Assembly (NCBI GenBank): GCA_964344765.1 | Contig: CAYFOM010000050.1 | Coordinates: 1 to 28,595, forward strand | DNA: 28,595 bases | From: JACNIZ01 sp964344765 | Lineage (GTDB): Bacteria > Planctomycetota > UBA1135 | Direction: 5' to 3' | In this document: positions 15,412 through 24,179 of the stretch, piece after piece | Position numbering within the stretch: the first letter of the stretch is position 1 | Layout of the letters: each line of letters opens with the position of its first letter | Made by a program: the position numbers and the translations under genes | The notes under the pieces: generated by a model | The model's input: the letters and a program-made list of their open reading frames with translations, nothing else | Database searches by the model: none | Told to the model about the DNA's origin: nothing

Positions 15412-15855
15412 ATGACTCACCACCTGATCCGTAGATTTCCTTTCTCTCGCTTCCCGCACAGCTTGTTCCAAGAGCCGGGGGCGGTCGACTTCCAAACGGG
15501 CTGCTCGGAACTGCGCCCGAACCTGAACCTGCAAGAAACCGCGACCGAATTTGTCGTCCAGGCCGAAATTCCTGGCGTCGCCGAAAAAGATGTGCAGGTC
15601 GAATTGAAAAAGAATGTGCTGAAAATTACCGGCGAAATCCCTGCCCGCAACGAGGACGACGCCAACTTGCGCGTCGCCGAGCTGCGCCACGGGAAATTCC
15701 TTCGCGCAATGGCGCTGCCGTCGCCGGTGCAGGCGGAAAATGTGACCGCGTCCCTGAAAAGCGGCATCCTTGAAATCCGCTTACCAAAAGAGGATGCGGA
15801 CCGCGATATGAGAGTGATTCCAGTGTCTGGGGGGATACAAACGGAAACTTCATAA
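15412..15855 (+). CDS. Hsp20/alpha-crystallin family small heat shock protein
   Basis: 147 residues, typical for the family. The alpha-crystallin domain spans about 35-130 (RPNLNLQETATEFVVQAEIPGV; VELKKNVLKITGE) and ends in the signature GILEIRLPK (118-126). An I-x-V oligomerisation motif, IPV (136-138), follows in the C-terminal tail. These cytoplasmic holdase chaperones bind unfolding proteins without ATP. The N-terminal arm (1-34) is rich in Phe, Arg and His. The gene is monocistronic: a sigma-54 promoter lies in front and a strong intrinsic terminator at 15969-16004 behind. Use of sigma-54 points to stress-signal control through an enhancer-binding protein and not to sigma-32 or HrcA. Confidence 0.95.
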   Translation: MTHHLIRRFPFSRFPHSLFQEPGAVDFQTGCSELRPNLNLQETATEFVVQAEIPGVAEKDVQVELKKNVLKITGEIPARNEDDANLRVAELRHGKFLRAMALPSPVQAENVTASLKSGILEIRLPKEDADRDMRVIPVSGGIQTETS

Positions 15856-15968
15856 AAAACCGCGGAATCCGCAAAAACTCTGCTGTTACTAGGGGGATTG
15901 ATTGACCTATTAATCCGCAAGGCGCGGGATTTCCCCGGATCTCCGCCGGTTTATTTTCTCGGGGATGT

Positions 15969-16004
15969 AGGGGGCTTTCTGGGGAGGAAGCCCTCTTTTT
16001 TTTT
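15969..16004 (+). terminator. Intrinsic terminator of hsp20
   Basis: AGGGGGCTT (15969-15977) pairs with AAGCCCTCT (15988-15996), 9 bp with one G-U pair and a 10-base loop, followed by nine T (15996-16004). It lies 113 bases after the hsp20 stop. The intervening leader-like stretch has only short GCGG/CCGC stems. Confidence 0.85.
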
Positions 16005-16051
16005 ATGCATCGCACTTGATTGAACGACATATAAAGTGGGAAGTTGTCGAT

Positions 16052-16170
16052 ACTAGGAAAGGCCAGAATCCCCTGGGCCCAAGTGGGGATTTTGGGAAAA
16101 CGATGGCGGAACATTGATCCTCGACGTTCCGTCCTTCCTCCTAGTCGGTTCTACGCGTCTGCGAACCACT
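16052..16170 (+). promoter_or_regulatory. Candidate structured 5' leader (three-way junction plus competing stem) of the TPR-ExbBD operon
   Basis: Between the hsp20 terminator and ATG 16179 the RNA can fold as follows. P1 is ACTAGGA (16052-16058) with TCCTAGT (16139-16145), 7 bp. P2 is CCAGAATCCCC (16063-16073) with GGGGATTTTGG (16085-16095), 11 bp with one G-U; its loop holds the palindrome TGGGCCCA. P3 is GGCGGAAC (16105-16112) with GTTCCGTC (16126-16133), 8 bp with one G-U. A fourth stem, GGTTC (16147-16151) with GAACC (16163-16167), can extend with AGT/ACT (16143-16145/16168-16170) and then competes with P1. It ends 9 bases before the start codon. No known RNA family is recognised. Confidence 0.4.
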
Positions 16171-16178
16171 TACGTTAA

Positions 16179-19100
16179 ATGTCTCAAGTCCTGCTGCTCC
16201 TACTCTCCCTGTGCCTGTCACCTCAGGGGGGTCCAGACGAACAGTACCAGTTCGTCATTGGTCTCGCCGAGAAAGGCATGCACAACCAAGTTGTCCGCGA
16301 AGCGGAGAGCTTTCTCAATTCCTATCCCGACCACGAAAAGGCCGTTCCCACCCGCTATCGGTTGGCGTCGGCTTACTACGAACTCGGGCAATTGGATCAG
16401 GCTGCAACGAATTTCCAGCCGCTGGCCTTCATGGACGGATTTGAATTCCGTGCCGAGTCTGGCTTGCGATTGGCGCAGTGTCAGCTTGCCAATCAGGAAT
16501 TCACCACCGCCGCCCAGACCTTAGAGATGGTGCTGAGCCTGGATAAGGAATACTTAGTCCAGCCGGTCACCTTCTTGTTGGCCGAGTCGTGGTTCCGCGC
16601 CGGCGAGTTCGAGCGCGCGATCCCGCGATACGCCGAGGTCCAGGAGGTCGAGGAGTACTCCAAGGACTGCTTCTACGGAATGACTTGGTCCGCCTTCCGT
16701 TTGAAGAACTACTCCGACGCAATCTCGTACGCCGAGCAATTCGCGGCCCGTTTTGCCGGCGACGAACTGGTGCCCGAAATGCAGTTCCTGGCTGGCGAGG
16801 CCTACTTGGAGTCCGACGACCCCACTCGCGCACTGCAGTCCTACACCCAAGCCAACACCGGCCCCTTCGCCGACGCAGCGTTGCGCGGTGCCGGTTTCGC
16901 ATCCGCCCAACTCGAGGATCACACGCGGGCGTCGATGTACTTCGGTCAGCTTGTGGCCGAATACCCGGATTCGCGCTTCCAGTTAGAAGCCAGATTGCAG
17001 CAGGGCATTCACTTGTTGAAAGCGGAGCAGCATCAACAAGCATTGCAGGTGCTCATGGCGCAAGAACTCAGCACCAATCCGGATGCGCTTTACTGGCGCG
17101 CCCAAGCGCAACAACGCAACGGTTACCTCGAGGATGCCGTCGCAACATTGGAAGCCGGCTTGGCGTTAAACCCTGAAGGCGAGTTGCGCGGACGGATGGC
17201 GTCGGCGCGAGGTGACTTGTTGTTTGACTTAGGTCGCCACGATGAAGCAACCGCCGCTTATGGCGAAGCCGAATCCGATTACTCGTTGCATGCGGCCGCA
17301 GTGGCCAGCCTGAACGCCGGCGATCCTAAGCGTGCAACCGAGTTGGCGCGCCAGCTGATGAACGCCTTCCCGGATAGCCCTTACACCGCCAAAGCACAGT
17401 TGGCTTTGGGTGAAGGCTTATTACAGTTGAAGGAATACGCCCAAGCGGCCGCCGTTTTCGGTGAAACCGCCGACGCCACCGGTGAAGAGCAGCACCGGTC
17501 GCGCGCACTGTCACGCAAGGGTTGGTGCCACTACCTGATGGAGGAGTACCAATTCGCCGCCGCCACTTTCTCGGTGGTCTACAACGACCACCCCGGTGCC
17601 GAAGAGGCCGACGAAGCGCATTACATGCACGGTCGCAGCTTGATCGAGATGGACGCGCAAGAGCAAGCCGCCCAAGTCTGGCTCGCCTACCTCGAGAACT
17701 ATCCGGAATCCAAGCACAAAGCAGAATTGCTGCTGCGTTTGGGTCGGATGGACTCCGGCGAAGACGGCATGAAGCGCCTGGAAGAGCTGGTCGCCAGTTA
17801 CGGCGATTCGGCGTTGGCGCCGCGCGCGTTGATGGAACTCGGTGAAAACCACTACCGCGACGGAAACGTCACCCAAGCGGAAGAGGCGTTCACCAACTTG
17901 CTGACCAAGTATCCCGATAACGACCTTGCTCCGGCCGGTGGTTATGGATTGGCTTGGTGCTTGTACGACCAAGAACGCTACGCCGAAGCCGCCGACGTCC
18001 TCCGCCAGGTCACCGCAGTTGCCGGTGAGGCAGGCAAGACCAAAGTGCAGCAGTCGGCGTTCGAATTGCGCATCTGGGCCGAGCAGAAGTCGGAAAACGC
18101 CGAAGGCGCAGTTGCCGCTTTCGAAAGCTTCGCCGTAACCCAACCTGAAGAAACGCGGTTGTTTGAGGCAGCCCGAGCCGTCGCCATGGCCCTGCGCGAC
18201 GCCGGTGAAAAGCAACGCGCTTCGCAGTTTTTGAGCGACGTCGCTTCGCAATTCGGTGGCAAGGAGCGCGCCTCCGAATCGATGGTGGAAGTGGTTTATC
18301 TGGAACTCGACCAGGACAACCCCAACGCCGCCAACGACGCAATGCTGACCGCCCACGAGTTGGCGCCGGAAAGTGCAACCGTAGCCGAAGCCGCCTTCTT
18401 CGTCGGTGAAGCATGGTTCGCGCTGAACGAAAGCCAGAAGGCCGTTGATGCTTACCAGCTTGCCGCCGACAACCCGGAATGCGTGGTCGGCGCCGAAGCC
18501 AAGTACAAGATGGGCTTCACCTTGCTGCGCGAAGGCAACGTTGCCGATGCTTCGATCGCATTCGGTCGCTTGGTCAAGGAGCATGAAAAGCACGCTCTGG
18601 CCGGCGAAGGCACCTTCCTCTACGGCGAATGCTTGTTCCGCTTGGGCCAGTACAACGAGTCCATCGAACAATTCGCCGCGCTGCGTTCCAACCAACCTCT
18701 GCACGAGGTCACCGCCAAGAACTTGTTCCGCCTCGGCATGGCCCTGTTCCAGGTCGATCGCTTCAGCGACGCCGACCAGATCCTGACCGAGCTGATCACC
18801 AAGTTCCCGGAGTTCGCCAACCTCGCCGAAGCCGAATTGTGGCGCGGTCGTTCGTTGGCCGCACTGGATAAGTCGCGCGCCGCACGTCAGGCCTTTGAGC
18901 GCGTGCTGGCCATCGACAAGGGTGTACTTTCGGCTCGCGCCCACATTGGCATAGGCTTGCTGTCGCTTGCCGCCGATGAGGTTGACGAAGCGTTGTCATC
19001 CTTCCTCAAGGTATCGGTGTTGTACGGCACCGAAGCCGAAGTATGCGAGGCTCTTTACTACGCCGGTGTCTGCTTGGAGAAGCAGGACGATTTCGACCGC

Positions 19101-19190
19101 GCTGCACAGCAGTACAACGAAATCCTCACTCGGTACCCCGACGGCGAATGGGCGGGAAAAGCCCAAGAGCGGTTACAGGCCCTGCGTTGA
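16179..19190 (+). CDS. Tetratricopeptide-repeat (TPR) envelope protein, YbgF/BamD-like repeats
   Basis: 1003 residues made almost wholly of TPR and TPR-like helical pairs (~34-37 residue period). Recurring patterns are A-x-x-x-Y-x-L-G-x-x-x-x-A, 'YPDS', and G-E-x-x-x-x-x-x-Y-x-x-A. The N-terminus MSQVLLLLLSLCLSPQGG is hydrophobic like a signal peptide but has no Lys or Arg before the core, so export is likely yet not certain. The repeats resemble those of CpoB/YbgF and BamD, periplasmic scaffold proteins. It is the first gene of an operon, 29 bases before the ExbB-like gene; TPR proteins accompany TolQ/TolR in Tol-Pal systems too. Its probable role is a periplasmic scaffold for the energised complex encoded downstream. 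That role is inferred from context. Confidence 0.85.
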   Translation: MSQVLLLLLSLCLSPQGGPDEQYQFVIGLAEKGMHNQVVREAESFLNSYPDHEKAVPTRYRLASAYYELGQLDQAATNFQPLAFMDGFEFRAESGLRLAQCQLANQEFTTAAQTLEMVLSLDKEYLVQPVTFLLAESWFRAGEFERAIPRYAEVQEVEEYSKDCFYGMTWSAFRLKNYSDAISYAEQFAARFAGDELVPEMQFLAGEAYLESDDPTRALQSYTQANTGPFADAALRGAGFASAQLEDHTRASMYFGQLVAEYPDSRFQLEARLQQGIHLLKAEQHQQALQVLMAQELSTNPDALYWRAQAQQRNGYLEDAVATLEAGLALNPEGELRGRMASARGDLLFDLGRHDEATAAYGEAESDYSLHAAAVASLNAGDPKRATELARQLMNAFPDSPYTAKAQLALGEGLLQLKEYAQAAAVFGETADATGEEQHRSRALSRKGWCHYLMEEYQFAAATFSVVYNDHPGAEEADEAHYMHGRSLIEMDAQEQAAQVWLAYLENYPESKHKAELLLRLGRMDSGEDGMKRLEELVASYGDSALAPRALMELGENHYRDGNVTQAEEAFTNLLTKYPDNDLAPAGGYGLAWCLYDQERYAEAADVLRQVTAVAGEAGKTKVQQSAFELRIWAEQKSENAEGAVAAFESFAVTQPEETRLFEAARAVAMALRDAGEKQRASQFLSDVASQFGGKERASESMVEVVYLELDQDNPNAANDAMLTAHELAPESATVAEAAFFVGEAWFALNESQKAVDAYQLAADNPECVVGAEAKYKMGFTLLREGNVADASIAFGRLVKEHEKHALAGEGTFLYGECLFRLGQYNESIEQFAALRSNQPLHEVTAKNLFRLGMALFQVDRFSDADQILTELITKFPEFANLAEAELWRGRSLAALDKSRAARQAFERVLAIDKGVLSARAHIGIGLLSLAADEVDEALSSFLKVSVLYGTEAEVCEALYYAGVCLEKQDDFDRAAQQYNEILTRYPDGEWAGKAQERLQALR

Positions 19191-19219
19191 TCTAACCGAA
19201 GTCACAACCACACACAACC

Positions 19220-19933
19220 ATGATGACTGAAGATCCCCAAGCCATTGCCCCGGCCACTTCCGATGGCCTGACCTCGCTGTTCGAAATGCTGAAGGCCGGT
19301 GGTCCGGTCATTTGGCCGCTCGGATTGCTGTCGATCATTTCGGTAGCATTTGCAGTCGAACGTGCGATCAGCTTGCGCAGCAGCACCATTGGCGGCGCCA
19401 AGTTCGGCAACAACGTTGTTGACCGCATGAACCACGAAGGCAGCGGCTCTGCCATGCAAGCGTGCATGGACGCCGGCCACGCGATGGCGCGAGTGTTGCT
19501 CGCCGGTCTGAAGCGCGAAGAGTTCCCTTTGGTGGAACGCGATAAAGCGGTAGAAGACGCCGGTTTGCGCGAAGTACGCCGATTAAGTGCCAACCTGCGA
19601 CCGCTGCTGGTGGTCGCGGTGATCTCGCCGTTGCTGGGTCTGCTGGGTACTGTGTGGGGCATGATTCTGGCGTTCGGTGAGTTGGCAAACTCCAGCGGCA
19701 AACCCGACGCCGAAGCACTGGCAAACGGTATTTCGCAGGCGCTGACCACCACCGCAGTCGGTCTGGCCATCGCCATTCCGTCGCAAGCTTTCTACTACTG
19801 GTACCGCTCGCGGGTGGATAAGTTCATTCGCAACGTCGAACACTACTACCACGAGATTTCCGAAATCATGGTGCACGGACCGCAGCCGGTTGATCCGGAT
19901 CCGTCCGAAGCCTCGGAAGCTGAGCAGGAGTAG
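19220..19933 (+). CDS. MotA/TolQ/ExbB proton-channel family protein
   Basis: 237 residues with the three helices of the family: TM1 about 29-48 (PVIWPLGLLSIISVAFAVER), TM2 about 127-152 with the signature GLLGTVWGM (140-148), and TM3 about 170-194 (ALTTTAVGLAIAIPSQAFYYW). A cytoplasmic loop of ~75 residues lies between TM1 and TM2, as in ExbB/TolQ. Together with the ExbD-like partner it forms an inner-membrane proton channel that passes energy to a periplasmic partner. Two ATGs lie in tandem at 19220 and 19223. The next gene begins 4 bases after the stop. It cannot be assigned firmly to ExbB versus TolQ by sequence; neither tonB nor tolA/tolB/pal is adjacent in recognisable form. Confidence 0.94.
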   Translation: MMTEDPQAIAPATSDGLTSLFEMLKAGGPVIWPLGLLSIISVAFAVERAISLRSSTIGGAKFGNNVVDRMNHEGSGSAMQACMDAGHAMARVLLAGLKREEFPLVERDKAVEDAGLREVRRLSANLRPLLVVAVISPLLGLLGTVWGMILAFGELANSSGKPDAEALANGISQALTTTAVGLAIAIPSQAFYYWYRSRVDKFIRNVEHYYHEISEIMVHGPQPVDPDPSEASEAEQE

Positions 19934-19937
19934 GTAG

Positions 19938-20354
19938 ATGAACTTCGACGACCAAAACGCCGAAGACGACCAGGGCCTGAACCTGACGCCGATGATCGAC
20001 GTCGTGTTCTTGCTGCTGATCTTCTTCATGCTGGCAACGACGTTTATGGATCCGGAGCGCGACGTCAATTTGGATCTACCAAAAGCGTCGGACATCGGTA
20101 CTACAGACGAGCAGCCGGATGAGTTGGTCATCAACGTACTGGAAGACGGCACCATCATCGTTGGCGGACAGCAGCTCGACGACAACGGTTTGCTGGCAAC
20201 GCTGCGCCAAGCTGCGACCAAAGATCCTGATCGCCAGGTCACCATTCGCGGTGACAAAATGACCATCCACCAGCACATCATTAAGTGCATGAATCTGTGC
20301 GGTGTCGCCGGCTTGAGCAACTTGTCGGTCGCCACCATCGATGGAGGGCTTTGA
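19938..20354 (+). CDS. ExbD/TolR family biopolymer transport protein
   Basis: 138 residues. The cytoplasmic N-terminus is short and acidic, then LNLTPMIDVVFLLLIFFMLATTFM (14-37) forms the single membrane helix. It contains the strictly conserved proton-carrying Asp (Asp21, equivalent to Asp25 of E. coli ExbD). The periplasmic domain (about 45-138) shows the ExbD pattern of LPKAS, VINVLEDGTIIVGGQQL and QVTIRGDKMTIHQHIIKCMNLC. A Shine-Dalgarno AGGAG lies in the end of the ExbB-like gene, 8 bases before the ATG. It works with the preceding gene product as stator/channel. Confidence 0.95.
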   Translation: MNFDDQNAEDDQGLNLTPMIDVVFLLLIFFMLATTFMDPERDVNLDLPKASDIGTTDEQPDELVINVLEDGTIIVGGQQLDDNGLLATLRQAATKDPDRQVTIRGDKMTIHQHIIKCMNLCGVAGLSNLSVATIDGGL

Positions 20355-20395
20355 TCCTCGTTCCATAACGGAATCCGGGCTCTCCCCACAAAACC

Positions 20396-23300
20396 TTGAA
20401 TAACCTGGGAAAGAACATCGTCATTGTCCTGGCGCTGCTTGGCGTCGGGTTCTTTCTCGCATTCATTCGCTTCCGGCCGCACTTGGAAGACGCGACCAGC
20501 TGGACCGACGGCGAAAAGGTTTATGTGGATCACAAGCCGGAGAACATCCGCTACGCGCTATGGGAAGACCCGCGCGCATTCGATAGCCGCATCAATTCGG
20601 CGGAAGATGAGCAGCGGCCGACGCTATCCCCAGACGGCCAGTTTTTGGTGTTCGCCAGCGGTCAGCCAGGGCTGAACCAAGACCTTTATATCTCCGAAGT
20701 TTGGAACGGCGAGCCGCAAGAACCCCGGCCGCTGTTCGAGGTCAATACCGTTTTCGATGAGAGCAGTCCGGCGTTTAGTAACGACGCGCTGTACTTTGCA
20801 TCGAACCGCGATGGCGGTGCCGGCGGTTTTGATATTTGGCGCATTCCTTACTACAACGGCCGCTTTGGCAAGCCGGAGCCGTTGGTCGGCAACTTGGTCA
20901 ACACGCCGGCCGATGAATTGGACCCGGCGCCGGTGCCAGGTCAGTTGGCGATTGCGTTTGCATCCGACCGCGAACGCGGCGCGCGCAACGACTTCGATCT
21001 TTACTTGGCGCAACCTGCTGGTGCTTCCGGTTTGTTGGCGGCGCCGATGGAAGGATTGAACACGCCGTTTGATGAACGCGAACCTGCGTTCGTCGGCGAT
21101 GCGCGCACGTTGATTTATGCGTCGAATCAACTGGAAGGCGCAAAGGGTGGTTGGGACCTGTGGCGCTCGGTGCGCGACCGCGGCGTTTGGCTGCCTCCGG
21201 AAAACCAAGGCGGCATTAACACCGAAGCCGACGAGCGCGGTCCGGCGCCGTCGCCCGATGGTTTTACCCTGCTTTATTACGTCGAAGAAGAAGGCTCTTC
21301 GGCCGATCTCTACCGCGCCCGTTCGCGCGAGTTGTTCCGCATGTCGGGACGACCGGTTGGCTGGATTGACTTCCTGATTCTGGCTTCGCTGGTGTTGCTG
21401 GCGATTCTTGCTTGGCTGGCGAAGAAGTGGAAAGCGGTTGATCTGCTTTATAAGTGTTTCTTGATCGCGCTGATCATTCACGCGTTGATGCTGTACTGGT
21501 TCCGCGAGGTTTACCCGGAACCCGAACCGATGGAGCTGCCGGAGCGCGAGACCATGTTTAAGGTCAAGCTGGCGGTGGCGCCGGCGGCGACTAGCGCTAA
21601 GAACAAAGAGTTCGGTGGTGCGTTGGAAGCTGCCCGTAGCGAGGTCGCCGAGTTGAACACTCCGGAACGCGCCGAGATGGAAAGCTCCGAGATGTCGGAA
21701 TCCATCGAGGCTGCGCCTAGCGTCAGCATTGCGCGTGGTGAGTCGGCGCCTGCTGCCAACTCGCCGGCGAAGACCACGGTGCAGTTGCAACACAGCGAGC
21801 AGGCTGCGCCGACCGAAGTGGCGCACGCGGACATTGCCGCGCCGAGTGAGAGCTTCGAGAAGCGCGAAGACGCAGCGGCTTCGTTGGATGTGGCCGTTGC
21901 CGAAGATTTCCAGGTGGATCGCACCGAAACCGGAACGCCCGGCGCACCGATGCGCGTCGAGATTCAAACCGATCCGACGCAGGTTGAGGTGGCGATGGAG
22001 CAACGTGCTCAGGAACGCGTCGAACGTCAATCGGAGAATGCGCCTGAGTTCGCACCGACCGCGGCCGAGTTGATGGCCGTCGGTAGTTTTGGCGAGCCGA
22101 GCGAACACACCGCGCCGGTGGAAGTCGCGCAAATGTCGGAGACGGTGGAGCGCATTTCCAGCGATGCGCCGACCTTTGAAGTTTCGACTGCTGATCCAAC
22201 TGCCGAATTCCGGCCGACGGTGCGCGATGTGGAAGGGCCGCAGCGCCAAACCGTGCGACCGGTGCAGTCGGAGATGGATAGCGACCTGAACAAGCAACCC
22301 ACCTTCGAGCCAGGAGTGGGGGTCGAGCGTTCGGATTCCGGTTTCCAATCGCCTGATGCCTTAGCCGTCGCCGCGCCGACGCGTACGCAATCGGATATCG
22401 AATCGCAGCGCGCGCCGGAGCAGCCGAAGGTTGAGAACGTCAACTTGGAATCGCTGCCGGATGCCGATGTCGCTTTGGGTCAGTTGGGCACCGAGGAGTC
22501 CGAATCCATCGAGGATTCATTGATCGCGAACCTCGGTAATCGCAACACCGCCAAGCGCACCGAAAGTGAAAGCACTGCGCCGGAGCGATTGACGCAGACG
22601 GATACCGTCAGCGACGACATGTCGGCCGAATTCGACGTGACCATGTCGGCCTCGAAGTTGGATGTGAAGAGGCCCGATCGCACCAAACGGACAAGCGGAC
22701 CGAAACGCGATCTGTCTGAGTTCACGCCTGACACGGCCGACAGTAATCCGAATTTGCCCGAGCTTGCTTTGTCGGATCAGGCCGAGCTGCCGGAAGCCGA
22801 GAAGCGCGGTAATCCCGCCGAGGAAGATCCGAACGCCTTCGAAAACGAATTGCTTGCCGGTGTTACCAGTGCCGACGGACCCAAGCGCCGCTTTGGTGAC
22901 GTCGCCGGCCCGGTGAAGGATATGCCGGAAATGGATCGTGAGGATCTGACTCCGGAAATCGGTCCAAGCTTCTCGCCGTTGGTGGCGATGGAGGAAATCA
23001 ACCCGGTCGAGCCGGAGTTGATTCAGGAGCCGTCGGAGATGGAGCACACTCCATACCGCAACCGTTTCGGCGTGCAGAAGGACATCGCGCTTGAAGAGCA
23101 CGGTGGTTCGGCCGAAACCGAAGCTGCGGTGGCCGCAGGCTTGGAATACTTGGCCGGACTGCAAAGCGATGCCGGTTATTGGGGTAGCCGCAGCGATAAG
23201 AACGCCAAGTACCGTCACGTCGTCGTCGGTAAGACTGCGCTGTGCTTGCTGGCTTTCCTCGGTGCCAACCACACGCCGGATTCCAACACCGGCTATTCGC

Positions 23301-24178
23301 AGGTATCGGCCAAGGCGGTCGACTTCTTGCTGAACGTGCAAGACCCGCAAACCGGTCACTTCGGCGATACGTCTTCCTATGGACACGGCATTGCCACCTA
23401 TGCGCTAGCCGAGTGCTACGCGTTGACCAAAAACGAGCGCTTGCGTATCCCGCTCGAAAAGGCGGTTGCGTGGATCTTGCAGAAGCAGCACCGCTCGATG
23501 GATCAAAAACTCGACGGCGGTTGGGGTTACTACTTCCCCGATGGCGACGGCTATCAGAACGACCGTTGGCCGCGAGTTTCGGTGTCGTCGTGGCAGGTCA
23601 TGGCGTTGGAAAGCGCGCGCATCGGCGGCTTGACCGTACCGGATAACGCCTTCGAACGCGCGCGTAAATACCTGCGCGGCTCCGTCGACCCACGCTTCGG
23701 TTGGGTGCGTTACTCGCACAACCCGGCGCGCTTGAGCTCCAGCTACCCAACACTGCCGGCGTCCACTCCGGCATGTTTGTTCGCCGCGTCGCTGGTCGGC
23801 GAAGACATCAACAGCGACTACTACAAGGACGCTCGCCGCTACACCTTGCAACGCGTGCCGCGCGGTTACGGCTACAAGGGTGACGTTGCGTTCGTGCAGA
23901 AGGCCGAAGGTAACTTGTACTTCTGGTACTACGGTTCGCTCGCCATGTTCCGCGTCGGCGGCGAAACCTGGGAGCGTTGGAACGGCGACATGAAGAAGAC
24001 GCTGCTCGACGCCCAAGACGAAGACGGCTCGTGGAAGCCGATCTCGATCTACGCGCGCTACGCCGGCGACGATTGGCGCGACCGCAGTTATTCGACCGCG
24101 ATGTGCGTGCTAACCCTCGAAGTATACTATCGTTACTTCACGCCGCTGTTGTCGGTGAAGGGCGGCGGCGGACATTAA
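20396..24178 (+). CDS. Giant ExbBD-linked protein: TolB-like propeller, TonB-like helix, disordered linker, squalene-cyclase-fold toroid
   Basis: 1260 residues from a TTG start. An in-frame stop at 20366 and the absence of another early start make TTG 20396 the best choice; no Shine-Dalgarno is seen. Visible order: TM1 8-24; WD40-like/PD40 propeller about 70-312 (SPDGQFLVFAS, DALYFASNRDGG, TLIYASNQLEG, SPDGFTLLYYVEEEG); TM2 323-341; a short basic loop; TM3 350-369 with an in-membrane His (IIHALMLYWF) followed by YPEPEPMELPERE, very like the N-terminus of TonB. Residues ~375-895 are acidic, Glu/Ser/Thr/Pro-rich and probably disordered. Residues ~902-1250 form a prenyltransferase/squalene-oxidase repeat toroid with QW-like turns (GYWGS, GHFGD, GGWGYYF, DGSWKP). 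The DxDD motif of squalene-hopene cyclases is absent, so catalysis of that kind is unlikely. Topology puts propeller, linker and toroid in the periplasm. It is probably the energised partner of ExbB/ExbD. Confidence 0.88.
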   Translation: MNNLGKNIVIVLALLGVGFFLAFIRFRPHLEDATSWTDGEKVYVDHKPENIRYALWEDPRAFDSRINSAEDEQRPTLSPDGQFLVFASGQPGLNQDLYISEVWNGEPQEPRPLFEVNTVFDESSPAFSNDALYFASNRDGGAGGFDIWRIPYYNGRFGKPEPLVGNLVNTPADELDPAPVPGQLAIAFASDRERGARNDFDLYLAQPAGASGLLAAPMEGLNTPFDEREPAFVGDARTLIYASNQLEGAKGGWDLWRSVRDRGVWLPPENQGGINTEADERGPAPSPDGFTLLYYVEEEGSSADLYRARSRELFRMSGRPVGWIDFLILASLVLLAILAWLAKKWKAVDLLYKCFLIALIIHALMLYWFREVYPEPEPMELPERETMFKVKLAVAPAATSAKNKEFGGALEAARSEVAELNTPERAEMESSEMSESIEAAPSVSIARGESAPAANSPAKTTVQLQHSEQAAPTEVAHADIAAPSESFEKREDAAASLDVAVAEDFQVDRTETGTPGAPMRVEIQTDPTQVEVAMEQRAQERVERQSENAPEFAPTAAELMAVGSFGEPSEHTAPVEVAQMSETVERISSDAPTFEVSTADPTAEFRPTVRDVEGPQRQTVRPVQSEMDSDLNKQPTFEPGVGVERSDSGFQSPDALAVAAPTRTQSDIESQRAPEQPKVENVNLESLPDADVALGQLGTEESESIEDSLIANLGNRNTAKRTESESTAPERLTQTDTVSDDMSAEFDVTMSASKLDVKRPDRTKRTSGPKRDLSEFTPDTADSNPNLPELALSDQAELPEAEKRGNPAEEDPNAFENELLAGVTSADGPKRRFGDVAGPVKDMPEMDREDLTPEIGPSFSPLVAMEEINPVEPELIQEPSEMEHTPYRNRFGVQKDIALEEHGGSAETEAAVAAGLEYLAGLQSDAGYWGSRSDKNAKYRHVVVGKTALCLLAFLGANHTPDSNTGYSQVSAKAVDFLLNVQDPQTGHFGDTSSYGHGIATYALAECYALTKNERLRIPLEKAVAWILQKQHRSMDQKLDGGWGYYFPDGDGYQNDRWPRVSVSSWQVMALESARIGGLTVPDNAFERARKYLRGSVDPRFGWVRYSHNPARLSSSYPTLPASTPACLFAASLVGEDINSDYYKDARRYTLQRVPRGYGYKGDVAFVQKAEGNLYFWYYGSLAMFRVGGETWERWNGDMKKTLLDAQDEDGSWKPISIYARYAGDDWRDRSYSTAMCVLTLEVYYRYFTPLLSVKGGGGH

Positions 24179-24179
24179 G

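Noticed and set aside
16005..16178. Known structural RNA (SRP RNA, tmRNA, RNase P RNA, 6S RNA or a named riboswitch)
   Set aside because: None of their conserved core sequences could be recognised; the region is kept only as an unclassified structured leader.
16114..16524. Open frame starting before the TPR gene in another frame
   Set aside because: It overlaps the TPR signal peptide and first repeats and codes a Ser/Arg/Pro-rich product typical of a shifted frame.
17511..22348. Long minus-strand open frames at 17511-18944 and 20624-22348
   Set aside because: Both lie wholly inside the TPR gene and the 1260-residue gene, whose reading frames are clearly real. Their products show no family motif or export signal.
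23100..24178. Squalene-hopene cyclase (hopanoid synthesis enzyme)
   Set aside because: The toroid repeats are present but the DxDD catalytic motif is absent, and the domain sits at the end of a membrane-anchored ExbBD-linked protein.
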